A stretch of 30,306 nucleotides of DNA, from positions 1 through 30,306 of the forward strand of contig JAVEVF010000009.1 in NCBI GenBank assembly GCA_034005175.1, written 5' to 3'. Under the pieces are notes generated by a model. The model was not told where the DNA came from. It did no database searches and worked only from the letters and a program-made list of their open reading frames with translations. Position numbers and translations under genes: made by a program. This document shows, one piece after another, positions 15,839-24,098 of the stretch (positions are counted from its first letter, which is position 1; every line of letters begins with the position of its first letter). This DNA comes from JAVEVF01 sp034005175. Its GTDB lineage: Bacteria > Actinomycetota > Coriobacteriia > Anaerosomatales > SLCP01.

Positions 15839-17307
15839 TCGACATCTCCGCGCTTACCGCTGCCGAGATCCGTGGCGGCATCGCCGAGCGTCGCTTCTCC
15901 GCGCGTGAGGTCGCCGAGGCGGCACTGGACCGCATCGATGCGCTCGAAGGACGGGTGCGTGCGTTCACACAGGTGACGCCCGAGTTGGCGCTTGAGGCCG
16001 CCGCGCGCATCGACAAGGCTGCCGCCGAGGGCGCGAGTCTGCCGCCTCTTGCTGGGGTCCCGGTGGCGTTCAAGGACAACCTCAACCTGATCGGCACACG
16101 CACGACGTGTAGCTCGAAGATGCTCGAGAACTACGAGAGCATGTTCGACAGCACAGCCGCGAGCCGCCTCATCGAAGCTGGTGGGTTGCCGGTTGGCAAA
16201 TGCAACATGGATGAGTTCGCATTCGGCTCCTCGACTGAGAACTCGGCGTTCGGGCCCACGCACAACCCTTGGGATCTCGAACGCGTGCCGGGCGGTTCTT
16301 CAGGCGGTTCGGCGGCCGCCGTGGCTGCAGGGATGGCCACCATAGCGCTGGGTTCAGACACGGGTGGGTCGATCAGGCAACCCGCAGCGCTCACGGGCAC
16401 GGTTGGCCTCAAGCCGACGTACGGGCGCGTCAGCCGCTATGGTGCTGTGGCGTTTGCGTCGAGCCTTGACCAGGTGGGACCGTTCGCGCGAACGGTGGGG
16501 GAGTGTGCGCTTGCACTGAACGCCATCTCAGGCAAGGACCCGCGTGACGCGACGAGCGTGGCACGACCGGCCGAGGACTTCACCGCCGTGCTCGCTGAGG
16601 GCGTGGCAGGCTTGCGCGTGGGTTTGGTGACCAACCTGCTTGAGACCGAGGGGTGCCAGGAGGCTGTCCGCGAGAGCGTGCGAGCAGCAGCCGAGACGTT
16701 TGCGGTGCTTGGCGCGGACGTGGGGGAGGTCGAGCTGCCAAACGCCCTGCATGGGGTAGCTGCGATTCACGTCATCGGCCCTGCCGAGGCGAGCTCGAAC
16801 CTCGCGCGCTTCGATGGCGTGCGCTACGGGCATCGAGCGCAGGGCGCCGAGGACATGATGGATCTGTATCTGCGCTCGCGTGCCGAGGGATTCGGGTCCG
16901 AGACGATGCGACGCATCATGCTCGGCACATACGTGCTCTCTGCCGAGCAGTACGATGAGTACTATGTGCAGGCGCTCAAGGTGCGCACGCTCATCAAGCG
17001 GGACTTCACGGCGGCGTTCGAGCGGTTTGATGTGCTGCTCACGCCCACGTCATCGACGGTGGCGTTCAAGATGGGTGAGCGCGCCGATGACCCGCTGGCC
17101 ATGTACCTTTCGGACATCTACACGATTCCTGTGAACCTGGCGGGCAACTGCGCGGTGAGCGTGCCGAGCGGGTTTGATGACGAACTCAGCTTGCCGATAG
17201 GGCTGCAGATCGTGGGGGGGCACTTCGCTGAGGCAACGGTGCTGCGCGCGGCGGCTGCATTTGAGGCCGCGGCGGGATTGGATCTGGTGCCGCCGCTGGC
17301 ACGGTGA
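15835..17307 (+). CDS. gatA: Asp-tRNA(Asn)/Glu-tRNA(Gln) amidotransferase subunit A
   Basis: The 490-residue amidase hydrolyses glutamine and passes ammonia to GatB. The Ser-cisSer-Lys triad is visible as Lys80 (VAFKDN), Ser155 (GGSSGGSAAAVAAG) and Ser179 (DTGGSIRQPA), each one residue offset from S. aureus GatA. The length is normal. ATG 15835 overlaps gatC by four bases, so translation is coupled. The third subunit gene, gatB, lies about 2.8 kb further on after three unrelated genes on the same strand. Confidence 0.96.
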   Translation: MIDISALTAAEIRGGIAERRFSAREVAEAALDRIDALEGRVRAFTQVTPELALEAAARIDKAAAEGASLPPLAGVPVAFKDNLNLIGTRTTCSSKMLENYESMFDSTAASRLIEAGGLPVGKCNMDEFAFGSSTENSAFGPTHNPWDLERVPGGSSGGSAAAVAAGMATIALGSDTGGSIRQPAALTGTVGLKPTYGRVSRYGAVAFASSLDQVGPFARTVGECALALNAISGKDPRDATSVARPAEDFTAVLAEGVAGLRVGLVTNLLETEGCQEAVRESVRAAAETFAVLGADVGEVELPNALHGVAAIHVIGPAEASSNLARFDGVRYGHRAQGAEDMMDLYLRSRAEGFGSETMRRIMLGTYVLSAEQYDEYYVQALKVRTLIKRDFTAAFERFDVLLTPTSSTVAFKMGERADDPLAMYLSDIYTIPVNLAGNCAVSVPSGFDDELSLPIGLQIVGGHFAEATVLRAAAAFEAAAGLDLVPPLAR

Positions 17308-17426
17308 GATTTCAGTGAGCGACCGTTGTGTTGCGGACGCTAAGGTCGCGTGTGCGTGTGCTGGAACCCACCTGCGTAGGACGGGGAGAGCGCGGGGTCC
17401 GAGGGGGTCACTCCAACCGTCGGCAA

Positions 17427-17448
17427 AATGGGTGCAGTTGCACCCATT
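17427..17448. promoter_or_regulatory. Perfect 22-bp inverted repeat upstream of winged-helix gene (candidate operator)
   Basis: Arms AATGGGTGCA and TGCACCCATT are exact reverse complements around a GT centre, 69 bases before the winged-helix gene's start. Its size and symmetry fit a dimeric repressor site, and autoregulation by the adjacent regulator is the simplest reading. No T-run follows, so a terminator for gatA is less likely. The rest of the 210-bp gap after gatA (17308-17517) shows nothing else I recognise. Confidence 0.5.
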
Positions 17449-17517
17449 ATCCCGACCGCTCGGGAGGAGGCCCCGCTCGGCAGCACGACTCACCGTCGCA
17501 GAGAGGACACACCCGCT

Positions 17518-17967
17518 ATGGCCCGCGTACCCTACCAAGACGCATTCGAGTACTTTATCGGCTCGCGGACGCGTGCCGCGCTCATCCGCCGGCTCGTGAC
17601 CAACCCACAGCGGCGCGTATGGCTCCGCGAGCTCTACCGCGGCCTGCACGCCGGCATGGGTGCGATCCATCGCGAGCTCACGATCCTGGAATCCCTCGAC
17701 CTCATCATCCCACGCGCCCAAGCTGGCGCACGGTTCTACGAGGTCAACCCGTCTCACCCCCTGTACCGTCCGCTGAAAGAGCTCGCCGAGTCCGGTGCGA
17801 CATACACACGCCCGTTCCGCCGCGAGAAGCTCGCCCGGCCACGTGTTCTGCGCCGGGAGGGGAATACTCCCATCAAGCGGGCAAACCCGCGTATGATAGA
17901 AACCGAGAATGCGACTGACACCAGACCAGATGTCAGCGACGGCAAGGAGGGAACCAGACGTGACTGA
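17518..17967 (+). CDS. Winged-helix DNA-binding protein (ArsR/MarR-like)
   Basis: The 149-residue protein has an N-terminal winged helix-turn-helix: YFIGSRTRAALIRRLVTNPQRRVWLRELYRGLHAGMGAIHRELTILESLDLII, with a wing at RAQAGARFYEVNPSHPLYRPLKEL. This is typical of single-domain transcription regulators that sense promoter occupancy or metabolites. No metal- or ligand-binding residues stand out. The C-terminal 50 residues are basic and probably disordered. I chose ATG 17518, with GAGAGGA upstream, over the in-frame ATG at 17428. That earlier ATG lies inside the 22-bp palindrome and would add a low-complexity stretch. The 3' end overlaps the next gene by 8 bases. Confidence 0.7.
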   Translation: MARVPYQDAFEYFIGSRTRAALIRRLVTNPQRRVWLRELYRGLHAGMGAIHRELTILESLDLIIPRAQAGARFYEVNPSHPLYRPLKELAESGATYTRPFRREKLARPRVLRREGNTPIKRANPRMIETENATDTRPDVSDGKEGTRRD

Positions 17968-18337
17968 GCACGATGCCGACAAATCCCAGACAAAGGCGCC
18001 CCACACTGAGACCGGCCTTATCGAGAAGGCGTTCCTGATGGGCATGGGCGCCGCGTTCATGGCAAAGGACAAGGTCGAGGAGTTCGCTGACGAGATGGTC
18101 AAGCGCGGCGAGATCTCACGCGAGGATTCCGATTCGTTCACCGGCAGGATCGTCGACCAGGCAGACACCGCCGCGTCCTCAGCGCAGAAGACTGTTGCCG
18201 AGGAGACCGCCAAGGTCGTCAAGCGTATGGGTCTGGCCTCTCGCGAAGATCTCAAGAAGCTCGAGGATGAGCTCACCGAGATCAAGGCGCTCATCGCCTC
18301 GCTGCGGCCTACCGAGGGCGGGTCGTCTGAGTCGTGA
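17960..18337 (+). CDS. Phasin-like small helical protein
   Basis: The 125-residue protein resembles the phasin-superfamily small proteins found beside ABC1 kinases. It has a short hydrophobic patch (IEKAFLMGMGAAFMAKDKVEEFADEMVKRGEISREDSDSF), a helical middle, and a C-terminal coiled coil (MGLASREDLKKLEDELTEIKALIAS). The start is GTG 17960, fixed by a strong AAGGAGG at ~17944-17950; the in-frame ATG at 17909 lies inside the upstream gene. Its stop overlaps the UbiB-like start (GTGA). Such proteins coat granules or associate with membranes. No polyhydroxyalkanoate synthase is present here, so a role with the kinase is more likely, but this is inference. Confidence 0.65.
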   Translation: MTEHDADKSQTKAPHTETGLIEKAFLMGMGAAFMAKDKVEEFADEMVKRGEISREDSDSFTGRIVDQADTAASSAQKTVAEETAKVVKRMGLASREDLKKLEDELTEIKALIASLRPTEGGSSES

Positions 18338-20022
18338 GCCGCGGGCCCGGCGCATCGCCTGACGTCCGCAAGCATCTCGCCCGCCACCGCCAGATCGCCT
18401 CGGTGCTGGCCGACGAAGGGCTTCACGCGGTCATCGACGCGACGGGCCTCCATCGCGTGGCTCCGCCACGCTACAAAACCGTGCGCGGCGCCTCCAAGCC
18501 AGACACGCTCACGCGTGAACAGCACGTGCGCCGCGCGCTGGAGCGTCTCGGCCCCAGCTTCATCAAGGCAGGCCAAGCCATCTCGACGCGCACCGATGTC
18601 ATCCCGCCCGAACTCGCCAAGGAGCTTCGCAAGCTGCAAGATCAGGTGCCCGCGGAGCCTTTCGAAGTCGTGCGTCAGATGGTAGAGACCGAGCTTGAGA
18701 TGGGGCTTGAAGAGGCGTTTGCGACCTTTGATCCCGAGTGTGCCGCGGCCGCCTCGCTCGGCCAGGTGCACTGGGCCACCCTTTTCGACGGCACCGAAGT
18801 GGCGGTCAAGGTGCAGCGGCCCGAGGCGCGACATCAGATGGAGATCGACGTCGATATCGCGCTCACCCAAGCGCGCTGGGTCTCCGAGCACACCGACATC
18901 TTCGGCAACACAGATATCCTCGCGGTCTCGGAGGAGTTCGCCGAGGCCGTCTTAGAGGAGCTCGATTACTCGAAGGAGGCGCGCAACGCCGAGCGGCTGT
19001 GGCGCGCGTTCAAAGACGACCCTACCGTCGCGTTTCCCAAGGTCTACTGGGAGCGCACGACCAGCCGGGTGCTCACGCTCGAGCGGCTTTATGGCATCAG
19101 CATGAACCGCGTCGACGCGCTCGATGAGGCGGGTCTTGATCGCGTGGAACTCGCGCAACGCGGCATCAACTGCTTTCTTAAGCAGATGTTCGAGATTGGT
19201 TTCTTCCACGCCGACCCGCATCCCGGCAACTACCTCGCGCTCGCTGATGGCCGAGTGGGCTTCACCGACTTCGGCCGAGTGGGCACCATCTCCGAGGAGT
19301 CCCGAGAGCGCTTCGTCGACCTTGTGTGGGGAGCAGTCAACCGCGACCCGCAGATGGCTACCGACACGCTTGTCGCCATGAGCGGAAACCCCGAGGTCGA
19401 CGAGGTCGTGCTGGGCCGCGAGGTCGCGCGCCTCATCGGCAAGTATCACGGTCTTGAGCTTGGCGGCATCAACTTCGGCGAGCTCATGAGTGAGACGCTG
19501 GGACTCATCCGCGGACATCAGCTCGGCGTGCCGAGTGACTTCGCGCTGCTCATCAGCACGCTCGGCATCCTTGAGGGCGTCGGCACGATGCTCGACCCCT
19601 CGTTTGACTTCGCGTCCACTGCCAAGCCGTTCGCCGACAAGATCGTGCAGGAGCGGCTGCGCCCCGACGTCATCATCCGCAAGGCGTCGAGCACTTTTCG
19701 TCACACGCTGCGCGTTCTCGAGATGCTTCCCGATGCCACCGAGCGGGTGTTGCGGCGGGTGTCTCGCGGTGAGGTGCGCGTGGCCGTGCGCCCCACCGGT
19801 TATGAGGACATGCTGTCCGAGCTGCACGAGCTCGTGAATCGTCTTGCGTTCGCCCTCGTGGTGGCTGCGCTCGTCATCGGTTTCTCCACGTTGTTGAGCG
19901 TCTCAGGCGCGCCGGGATGGTCGCGTATGGTGGGCGAAGTGGGCATGGTGCTCGCCTTTGTTGTGAGCGGCTGGTTCTTCATCTCGATCTGGCTTTCACA
20001 CCGCCGCCACAAGAACCGCTAG
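18334..20022 (+). CDS. ABC1/UbiB-family atypical kinase, membrane anchored
   Basis: The 562-residue protein carries the ABC1/ADCK hallmarks: Lys78-Ala-Gly-Gln (KAGQAISTR), the Ala-rich loop AAASLGQVHWA, EVAVKVQRPE, FFHADPHPGNYLAL and the metal-binding FTDFGRVG. Two hydrophobic helices close the protein (LAFALVVAALVIGFSTLL and VGMVLAFVVSGWFFISIWL). In bacteria, UbiB proteins support quinone biosynthesis or lipid handling and have ATPase activity. This organism is probably anaerobic, so a role in menaquinone or membrane lipid homeostasis is plausible. Translation is coupled to the phasin-like gene through a GTGA overlap. The ligand cannot be named from sequence. Confidence 0.9.
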   Translation: MSRGPGASPDVRKHLARHRQIASVLADEGLHAVIDATGLHRVAPPRYKTVRGASKPDTLTREQHVRRALERLGPSFIKAGQAISTRTDVIPPELAKELRKLQDQVPAEPFEVVRQMVETELEMGLEEAFATFDPECAAAASLGQVHWATLFDGTEVAVKVQRPEARHQMEIDVDIALTQARWVSEHTDIFGNTDILAVSEEFAEAVLEELDYSKEARNAERLWRAFKDDPTVAFPKVYWERTTSRVLTLERLYGISMNRVDALDEAGLDRVELAQRGINCFLKQMFEIGFFHADPHPGNYLALADGRVGFTDFGRVGTISEESRERFVDLVWGAVNRDPQMATDTLVAMSGNPEVDEVVLGREVARLIGKYHGLELGGINFGELMSETLGLIRGHQLGVPSDFALLISTLGILEGVGTMLDPSFDFASTAKPFADKIVQERLRPDVIIRKASSTFRHTLRVLEMLPDATERVLRRVSRGEVRVAVRPTGYEDMLSELHELVNRLAFALVVAALVIGFSTLLSVSGAPGWSRMVGEVGMVLAFVVSGWFFISIWLSHRRHKNR

Positions 20023-20039
20023 CCGCACACTACTTCGGC

Positions 20040-20045
20040 TAGAAT
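20040..20045 (+). promoter_or_regulatory. Possible -10 box upstream of gatB
   Basis: A TAGAAT hexamer in the context CGGCTAGAAT lies 55 bases before the gatB start, close to the sequence found before lpdA. No -35 box is evident. It suggests gatB may have its own promoter rather than depending on gatCA far upstream. Confidence 0.28.
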
Positions 20046-20100
20046 CATCCCCATCACAGCACGCGAGAGAGAGATCATATTCACCGAGAGGAAGTGTCAC

Positions 20101-21642
20101 GTGGCGAAGGATCGGCTCGCACACGTCCTTGAGCGCTGGGAAGCCGTGATCGGCCTGGAAGTCCACACGGAGCTCACGACGCTCAACACTAAGATGTTCT
20201 GTGGCTGTCCGGTGGCGTTTGGCGGCGAGCCCAACACCCGCGTGTGCCCTTCGTGCTTGGGGTTGCCGGGTGCGCTGCCGGTTCCTAATCAGGCCGCGGT
20301 GGAAGCCACGGTGCTCGCGGGACTGGCGACGGGCTGCACCATCGCTGAGCGCTGCCAGTTCCACCGCAAGAACTACTTCTACCCAGACATGCCCAACAAC
20401 TATCAGATCTCCCAGCTCGAGCCGCCGTTCTGTGCGCATGGGCATGTGGACATCGACATCGAGCAGGGCTCTGCGCCCGTGCGCCCGGACCGTGCGGGCG
20501 ACTACACCACGCGCATCGGCATAACGCGCATCCACCTCGAAGAAGACACCGGCAAGATGGTGCACGTGGGCGGCACCGAGGGCCGCATCGCAGGCGCCAC
20601 GCACAGCCTCGTGGACTTCAACCGGGCAGGCACCGCGCTCATCGAGCTTGTGACCGACCCCGACATCCGCACGCCAGAGGAAGCGCGGCGGTTCGCGCAG
20701 ACGCTGCGGCTCATCTGGCGCACGCTCGGCATCTCGGACTGCAGCATGGAAGAGGGTTCGATGCGTGTCGATGGCAACGTGAGCGTGCGCCCGCGTGGTG
20801 AGAGCGCGCTTGGCACCAAGGCCGAGATCAAGAACATGAACTCTTTCAAGTCGCTGCACGACGCGCTTGCCTACGAGATCGTGCGCCAGGCCGAGATGCT
20901 GGAGGACGGTGGCACGGTGGTGCAGGAGACACGCCACTGGGATGCCGGCGCTAAACGCACGAGCGGCATGCGCTCCAAGGAAACCGCGCACGACTACCGT
21001 TACTTCGCCGACCCCGACCTCGTGCCCTTCGAGCTCAGCGCCGAGTGGGTTGAGTCCGTACGTGGTTCTTTGCCCGAGCTTCCCCAGCAGAAGAAGCAAC
21101 GGTTCATGGCCGACTACGGCGTGTCGCCTTACGAGGCATCTGTGCTCGTCGGCGAGGACCTCGAGATGGCGGAGTTCTTCGAGGCTACGATCACTATCGC
21201 GGGGCTTGAGCGCGCCAAGGCCGTGAGCAACATCATGCTCAACGAGCTTTCCATGCATCTGAACGCCGTGGGGATCGGCGTGGCCGAGTCCAAGGTCGTG
21301 CCTTCGATGGTGGCCGAGCTCGTGGCGCTCGTGGAGGAGGGGGCCATTTCGGGCAAGCAAGCCAAGGAGGTCTTCGCCGAGATGGCTGAGACCGGGGACT
21401 CGCCCGGCGCCATCGTGGAGCTTCGGGGGATGAAGCAGGTCTCGGACAGCGACGCGATTGAGAAGGTCGTCGACCACGTTCTGGCGGCCAGTCCCGCGCA
21501 GGTGGAGCAGTATCGGGGCGGGAAGACCACGGTCATGGGCTATTTCGTGGGGCAGGTCATGCGCGAGATGCGCGGGCAGGCCAACCCCAAGGTGGTCAAT
21601 GACGTGCTGGCGCGCAAGTTGGGTGGGGCTGACGGACAATAG
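20101..21642 (+). CDS. gatB: Asp-tRNA(Asn)/Glu-tRNA(Gln) amidotransferase subunit B
   Basis: The 513-residue subunit binds the misacylated tRNA and carries out the ATP-dependent amidation. It starts WEAVIGLEVHTELTTLNTKMFCGC and has the zinc pairs CGC and CPSCLG, then HRKNYFYPDMPNNYQISQ, DFNRAGTALIELVTDPD, KAEIKNMNSFKSL and SKETAHDYRYFADPDL. The C-terminal helical and YqeY-like tail (GKQAKEVFAEM...VMGYFVGQVMREMRGQANPKVVNDVL) is complete. The start is GTG 20101 with GAGGAAG upstream. It is encoded apart from gatC and gatA. Confidence 0.96.
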   Translation: MAKDRLAHVLERWEAVIGLEVHTELTTLNTKMFCGCPVAFGGEPNTRVCPSCLGLPGALPVPNQAAVEATVLAGLATGCTIAERCQFHRKNYFYPDMPNNYQISQLEPPFCAHGHVDIDIEQGSAPVRPDRAGDYTTRIGITRIHLEEDTGKMVHVGGTEGRIAGATHSLVDFNRAGTALIELVTDPDIRTPEEARRFAQTLRLIWRTLGISDCSMEEGSMRVDGNVSVRPRGESALGTKAEIKNMNSFKSLHDALAYEIVRQAEMLEDGGTVVQETRHWDAGAKRTSGMRSKETAHDYRYFADPDLVPFELSAEWVESVRGSLPELPQQKKQRFMADYGVSPYEASVLVGEDLEMAEFFEATITIAGLERAKAVSNIMLNELSMHLNAVGIGVAESKVVPSMVAELVALVEEGAISGKQAKEVFAEMAETGDSPGAIVELRGMKQVSDSDAIEKVVDHVLAASPAQVEQYRGGKTTVMGYFVGQVMREMRGQANPKVVNDVLARKLGGADGQ

Positions 21643-21674
21643 GAGCAGTCGTTGACATAGCGATCATCTTTGCG

Positions 21675-23609
21675 TTGTCGATCGTCGCGATCTTCCTAGC
21701 ACATCGCATCGGCGCGCCCTCGATCGTCGGCTTTCTCGTGGCAGGCGTCGTGGCAGGCCCGCACGGGCTCGGGCTCATCCATGAAGTGGACCAGGTTGAG
21801 GCGCTCGCCGAGATCGGTGTGGTCCTTCTGCTGTTCGTCATCGGCATGGAACTCTCGCTCAGCGGCCTGGTCGAGATGCGCAGGGCCTTCCTCATCGGCG
21901 GGACGATCCAGATGTTCGGGACCGCGTTTGTGGTGGGGGCTGGAGCGTTTGCGCTGGGACAGTCGATGCAGCAGTCCGTCTTCTTGGGGTTTGTGGTAGC
22001 GCTCAGCAGTACGGCCATCGTGCTGAAGCTCTTACAGGAGCGCGCCGAGCTCGACAGCCCCCACGGTCGCGTGGTGCTCGGCACGCTCATCTATCAAGAC
22101 ATCGCGGTCGTGCCTTTGGTGCTGGCTGTGCCGTTCCTCGCAGGGTCGGCAGGAGCAGGCGGCACGTCACTTGATGCGTGGTGGGTTCTGCTTGCCAAGG
22201 GCGTAGGCGTGGCTGTGATCGCGTATATCGCGTTTCGGTGGGCAGTGCCGTGGCTGCTTGATCGTGTCACGCGTACCGGAAGCCGAGAGGCGTTCTTGCT
22301 CTCGGTGCTCCTTATCTGCATCGGGATCGCGTTGCTGACATCTTCGGCAGGCCTGTCGCTGGCGCTGGGCGCGTTCCTCGCCGGGCTCATCATCTCCGAA
22401 TCCGACTACTCCCACCAGGCCGTGAGCGTGATTCTGCCGTTTCGCGACGTGTTCATGAGCTTGTTCTTCGTGTCGGTGGGAATGCTGCTCGATGTCTCGT
22501 ATGTGGTGCACAATCCGCTGCGCATCGTTGTGCTCACCGCGGCGATCTTGCTCATTAAGCCGCTGGCCGTGATGGTGGGCTCGATTGCGCTCGGCCTGCC
22601 GATGCGCAATGCCGTGCTTGCTGGTCTCGCGCTCGCGCAGGTGGGGGAGTTCTCGCTTGTCGTTGCCGAGGTCGGCGTGGACTACGGGCTGCTCGACGGG
22701 CCGCTTTTCCAGACAGTCCTGGCCAGTGCGGTGGCAAGCATGGTGGCAGCGCCGTTCATCGTGGGAGCAGGGCCGCGGATCAGCGAGGCTGTGCTCAAGC
22801 TACCCATGCCCGAGCGCTGGCGCACAGGCATCGGTCCGTTACGGGTGGCACCTGCTCACCCGTACGAGGGGCATGTGGTGATCGTGGGGTATGGCGTGAC
22901 CGGTCACAATGTGGCACGCGCTGCGCGGGAGTCGGGGGTGCCGTACGCAGTGCTTGAGATTGACGCGGATGCCGTGCGCGAGGGGCAGGAGCGTGGCGAT
23001 CACATCCACTTTGGGGATGCCACGCACGAAACGGTGTTAGAGCACGTGAACATCGAACGCGCCAAGGCAGTGGTGGTCATAGTGAACGATCCGGTGGCTG
23101 CCCGGCGCATCACCGAGCTCGCGCGCAGGATGGCTCCGGATGCATACGTGTTGGTGCGCAGCCGGTACGTGCGCGAGGCTGAGGTGTTGTATGAGCTAGG
23201 TGCCGATGAGGTCATCGCCGATGAGCTTGAGGTCTCTATCGAGATATTCTCGCGGGTATTGGGACGATGTCTTGTGCCGCGTGAGGATATCGAGCGGTAT
23301 GTCGCCGAGGCGCGGGCAGAATGGCGTGAGATGGCACGGTCTTTGTCGCCGGAGGCTACGTCGGCACATGACATGCGTGTCCATCTGCCAGATATGCGGA
23401 CCTGCACATTTAGGGTCTCCGAGCACTCGCCGCTGCAGGGACGCTCTATCGCTGAGTCTGGACTGCGCCCGGATGAGAAGGTGACGGTGCTTGCCGTCAC
23501 GCGCGATGGCGAGACGTTGGCGAACCCGGTGGGCGCGACGGTGTTTGAGCGAGGGGACGAGGTGCTGGTGATCGCGCCAGTCGATTGGGATTCGGCGCGG
23601 GTGCGCTAG
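21675..23609 (+). CDS. Kef-type cation:proton antiporter (CPA2) with RCK domains
   Basis: The protein has an N-terminal CPA2 exchanger of about 12 helices (HRIGAPSIVGFLVAGVVAGPHGLGL; VLLLFVIGMELS; ALSSTAIVLKLLQE). A TrkA-N/RCK domain follows near residue 400 (HVVIVGYGVTGHNVARAARES, DATHETVLEHVNIERAK), and a TrkA-C domain closes it (FRVSEHSPLQGRSIAESGL...GDEVLVIAP). It likely moves K+ or Na+ against protons under nucleotide control. The listed start is TTG 21675 (644 residues), the only usual start codon after the in-frame TGA at 21630. However, helix 1 seems to extend up to eight codons further (VDIAIIFA), and an AGGAG site at 21641-21645 points to a start near 21651-21663, where only GTT, ATA or ATC codons exist. 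Confidence 0.87.
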   Translation: MSIVAIFLAHRIGAPSIVGFLVAGVVAGPHGLGLIHEVDQVEALAEIGVVLLLFVIGMELSLSGLVEMRRAFLIGGTIQMFGTAFVVGAGAFALGQSMQQSVFLGFVVALSSTAIVLKLLQERAELDSPHGRVVLGTLIYQDIAVVPLVLAVPFLAGSAGAGGTSLDAWWVLLAKGVGVAVIAYIAFRWAVPWLLDRVTRTGSREAFLLSVLLICIGIALLTSSAGLSLALGAFLAGLIISESDYSHQAVSVILPFRDVFMSLFFVSVGMLLDVSYVVHNPLRIVVLTAAILLIKPLAVMVGSIALGLPMRNAVLAGLALAQVGEFSLVVAEVGVDYGLLDGPLFQTVLASAVASMVAAPFIVGAGPRISEAVLKLPMPERWRTGIGPLRVAPAHPYEGHVVIVGYGVTGHNVARAARESGVPYAVLEIDADAVREGQERGDHIHFGDATHETVLEHVNIERAKAVVVIVNDPVAARRITELARRMAPDAYVLVRSRYVREAEVLYELGADEVIADELEVSIEIFSRVLGRCLVPREDIERYVAEARAEWREMARSLSPEATSAHDMRVHLPDMRTCTFRVSEHSPLQGRSIAESGLRPDEKVTVLAVTRDGETLANPVGATVFERGDEVLVIAPVDWDSARVR

Positions 23610-23764
23610 GGTAGTGGTGCCGGGAGAAGGAGTCCTCGGCCTAAAGCCATTCGTCGTGCATTCGTCGTCTTCGGCAGAGCAACACCCTTGAGACACGCCT
23701 ACATACCGTTCATCGACAACAACAAGCCGCTCGTCATGAAGTCGCACATTTCGCAGGAATCCGC
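23610..23764. other. Intergenic stretch after antiporter gene
   Basis: This is the first part of the 489-bp gap between the antiporter and the cytochrome gene. An imperfect hairpin (GCCGGG pairing with CTCGGC, one G-U) lies at ~23618-23641 and lacks a U-tract, so it is a weak terminator candidate at most. I recognise no gene. The frame of the antiporter stays open for 79 codons past its TAG, with no ribosome site that supports a separate gene. The rest of the gap holds a promoter, a structured RNA and the cytochrome leader, listed separately. Confidence 0.4.
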
Positions 23765-23793
23765 TTGCGGTCCTCGGCGTGGTCGGGTACATT
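23765..23793 (+). promoter_or_regulatory. Putative sigma-70-type promoter for the structured leader and 12-haem cytochrome gene
   Basis: TTGCGG (23765-23770) and TACATT (23788-23793) are separated by 17 bases, an ideal spacing. Transcription would start near 23799-23801, which is where the 5' strand of the long closing stem of the leader begins. That match between predicted start site and RNA structure makes both calls stronger. Confidence 0.5.
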
Positions 23794-23798
23794 CTTAT

Positions 23799-23972
23799 TG
23801 TCCCGAGAGGTTGAACCGGGCGGAACCGCGGAAGGTAGCGTACCAGTAGCTGCCGGCGGGGCTTCAAGAAGGATCGGCAGGGCGTGAGCTAGGCTGGTCT
23901 GGGCAGAGTCCCAAGGGTGTGAAACGGAAAGCTTCCGATTAGCGGCTCTCGCAGGTGAGATTTCTCGGGACA
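23799..23972 (+). ncRNA. Structured 5' leader RNA, possible riboswitch or other cis-regulator
   Basis: A 10-bp perfect stem (TGTCCCGAGA at 23799-23808 with TCTCGGGACA at 23963-23972) encloses ~154 nt full of local helices. They are GGTA/TACC (23835-23845), CTGCCG/CGGCAG (23850-23855 with 23875-23880) and GCGTGAGC with GCTCTCGC across one U-U mismatch (23882-23889 with 23945-23952). Nested inside the last are TGGG/CCCA (23900-23913) and CGGAA/TTCCG (23925-23937). A CTCTTTTATCTT tract follows. The RNA begins at the predicted start site and ends 126 bases before the cytochrome ATG. I could not match it to cobalamin, FMN, TPP, lysine, SAM, c-di-GMP or ydaO riboswitches from memory. An independent small RNA remains possible. 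Confidence 0.5.
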
Positions 23973-24098
23973 CTCTTTTATCTTCACGCCTCCTCCCTCA
24001 TTGAGCGCCAGGCGGCTTCGCGGTACCATCGCTTGAGAGCGCTGTCACAAGCATTGGCGCACCCAAGCACCAAGTGCCCACGCACCCTGGAGGAGCAG

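Noticed and set aside
23815..23832. GGGCGGAACCGCGG resembles the T-box consensus (GGGTGGNACCGCGG)
   Set aside because: It lies only ~20 bases after the predicted transcription start, with no stem I or specifier region upstream, and the downstream gene is a cytochrome, not an amino-acid gene. The string is also nearly self-complementary, so chance similarity is likely.
23610..23849. Open frame of 79 codons following the antiporter stop, in the same frame
   Set aside because: There is no ribosome site at its possible starts, it overlaps the promoter and structured RNA, and it matches nothing I know. Read-through of TAG is unsupported.
23955..24098. 48-codon N-terminal extension of the 12-haem cytochrome from GTG 23955
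   Set aside because: It lacks a ribosome site, overlaps the structured RNA, and would put unusual sequence before a normal basic N-terminus that has its own strong GGAGGAG site.
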